Source of the DNA: Bacteroidales bacterium UBA1769
GTDB lineage: Bacteria; Bacteroidota; Bacteroidia; Bacteroidales; UBA932
Length of the DNA stretch: 7,185 nucleotides
Assembly: GCA_002314725.1 (NCBI GenBank)
Contig: DCGV01000077.1
Coordinates: forward strand, 1 to 7,185
Direction of reading: 5' to 3'
Shown: positions 7,064 to 7,185 of the stretch, in pieces
Position numbering within the stretch: the stretch's first letter is position 1
How the letters are laid out: every line of letters starts with the position of its first letter
Position numbers and translations under genes: made by a program
Notes under the pieces: model-generated
Told to the model about the DNA's origin: nothing
The model's database searches: none
Seen by the model: only the letters and a program-made list of their open reading frames with translations

Positions 7064-7092
7064 CGTAAATTGAGTCGTAAATTTTCGTAAAT
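7064..7092 (+). repeat. Three CGTAAAT direct repeats at about one helical turn
   Basis: CGTAAAT occurs at 7064-7070, 7076-7082 and 7086-7092, starts 12 and 10 bases apart, between the two better copies of the 36-bp repeat. Spacing near one DNA turn suits a cluster of protein-binding sites, but no known operator is recognised. Confidence 0.45.
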
Positions 7093-7122
7093 AATAACAA
7101 CAAACCGGAAACAAAAAACCGA

Positions 7123-7158
7123 ATGAAGAATATCAAGGAAAATCCAATGATCAGGTCT
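7123..7158 (+). repeat. 36-bp direct repeat, copy 3 of 3
   Basis: Partner of 7011-7046, offset by 112 bp. Its last bases form a small hairpin with what follows: AGGTC (7153-7157) and GACCT (7162-7166) around a four-base loop. The matching stretch after copy 2 cannot form that hairpin. Confidence 0.85.
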
Positions 7159-7185
7159 GACGACCTTTGCAGCTCTCATTGTGTG
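7123..7185 (+). CDS. Possible start of a divergent gene, cut by window edge
   Basis: From the ATG at 7123 the plus strand is open for 21 codons to the window end (MKNIKENPMIRSDDLCSSHC and one more Val). I do not recognise the peptide. The only support is the conservative change pattern against the repeat copy at 7011, which suggests this repeat may be a duplicated 5' end of a coding sequence. No ribosome-binding site is clear; the upstream bases are A-rich (AAAAAACCGA). It may be chance. Confidence 0.2.
   Translation, partial: MKNIKENPMIRSDDLCSSHCV

Larger units (their letters stand above)
6928..7185. other. Upstream region of the glycosyltransferase cluster, repeat-bearing
   Basis: 258 bases without a convincing gene. 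It is where a promoter for the minus-strand cluster would be expected if transcription starts inside the window, but no good match to the Bacteroidota consensus was found. The closest is TTTG at 7115-7112 with TATTTACG at 7093-7086 (18-base spacing, poor -7 match). It contains three degenerate direct repeats, three copies of CGTAAAT, and an 8-bp inverted repeat (TCATTCGG 6964-6971 with CCGAATGA 7002-7009). Confidence 0.5.

Noticed and set aside
7086..7115. Bacteroidota-type promoter on the minus strand (TTTG then TATTTACG)
   Set aside because: The -33 match and 18-base spacing are tolerable, but the -7 element departs from TAnnTTTG at two of six fixed positions, so it is too weak to call.
7153..7166. 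Hairpin AGGTC-TGAC-GACCT as a possible terminator
   Set aside because: The stem is only five pairs and no T-run follows on either strand.

Overview
The window is part of a surface-polysaccharide (capsule, O-antigen or exopolysaccharide) assembly locus. It holds eight genes, all on the minus strand, so transcription runs from the right side of the window to the left: seven glycosyltransferases (one cut by the left edge) and one NodB-type polysaccharide deacetylase. The genes are packed almost without gaps. Six of the seven junctions are overlaps of 1 or 8 bp or spacers of 1-2 bp, and the only real gap is 62 bp. This argues for one polycistronic unit. No flippase, polymerase, nucleotide-sugar synthesis gene, transporter, tRNA, rRNA, insertion sequence or CRISPR array is visible.

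The organism is probably a gut-type Bacteroidota (Bacteroides, Phocaeicola, Prevotella or a relative). The reasons are the long run of mixed GT2, GT61 and GNT-I-like glycosyltransferases typical of their polysaccharide loci, moderately AT-rich DNA, all-ATG starts, and weak or absent Shine-Dalgarno sequences. This is inference; no marker gene is present.

Layout from right to left: 6928-7185 is non-coding or weakly coding, with three degenerate direct repeats that each begin at an ATG on the plus strand. Then come a GT2-like transferase (6187-6927), a rhamnosyltransferase-like GT2 (5267-6187), the deacetylase (4555-5265), a GT2 with a nine-G tract (3473-4492), a second classical GT2 (2479-3480), a GNT-I/HlpA-like transferase (1502-2476), a GT61 transferase (229-1500), and the N-terminal third of another GT2 (1-226).

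Working together, the transferases would each add one sugar, or a few, to a lipid-linked repeat unit at the inner face of the inner membrane. The deacetylase has no visible export signal and could remove an N- or O-acyl group from one of those sugars before export. The most notable signals beyond routine annotation are the poly-G tract inside one transferase (possible on/off switching) and the unexplained repeat cluster at the upstream end. I did not find a clearly new biological system.
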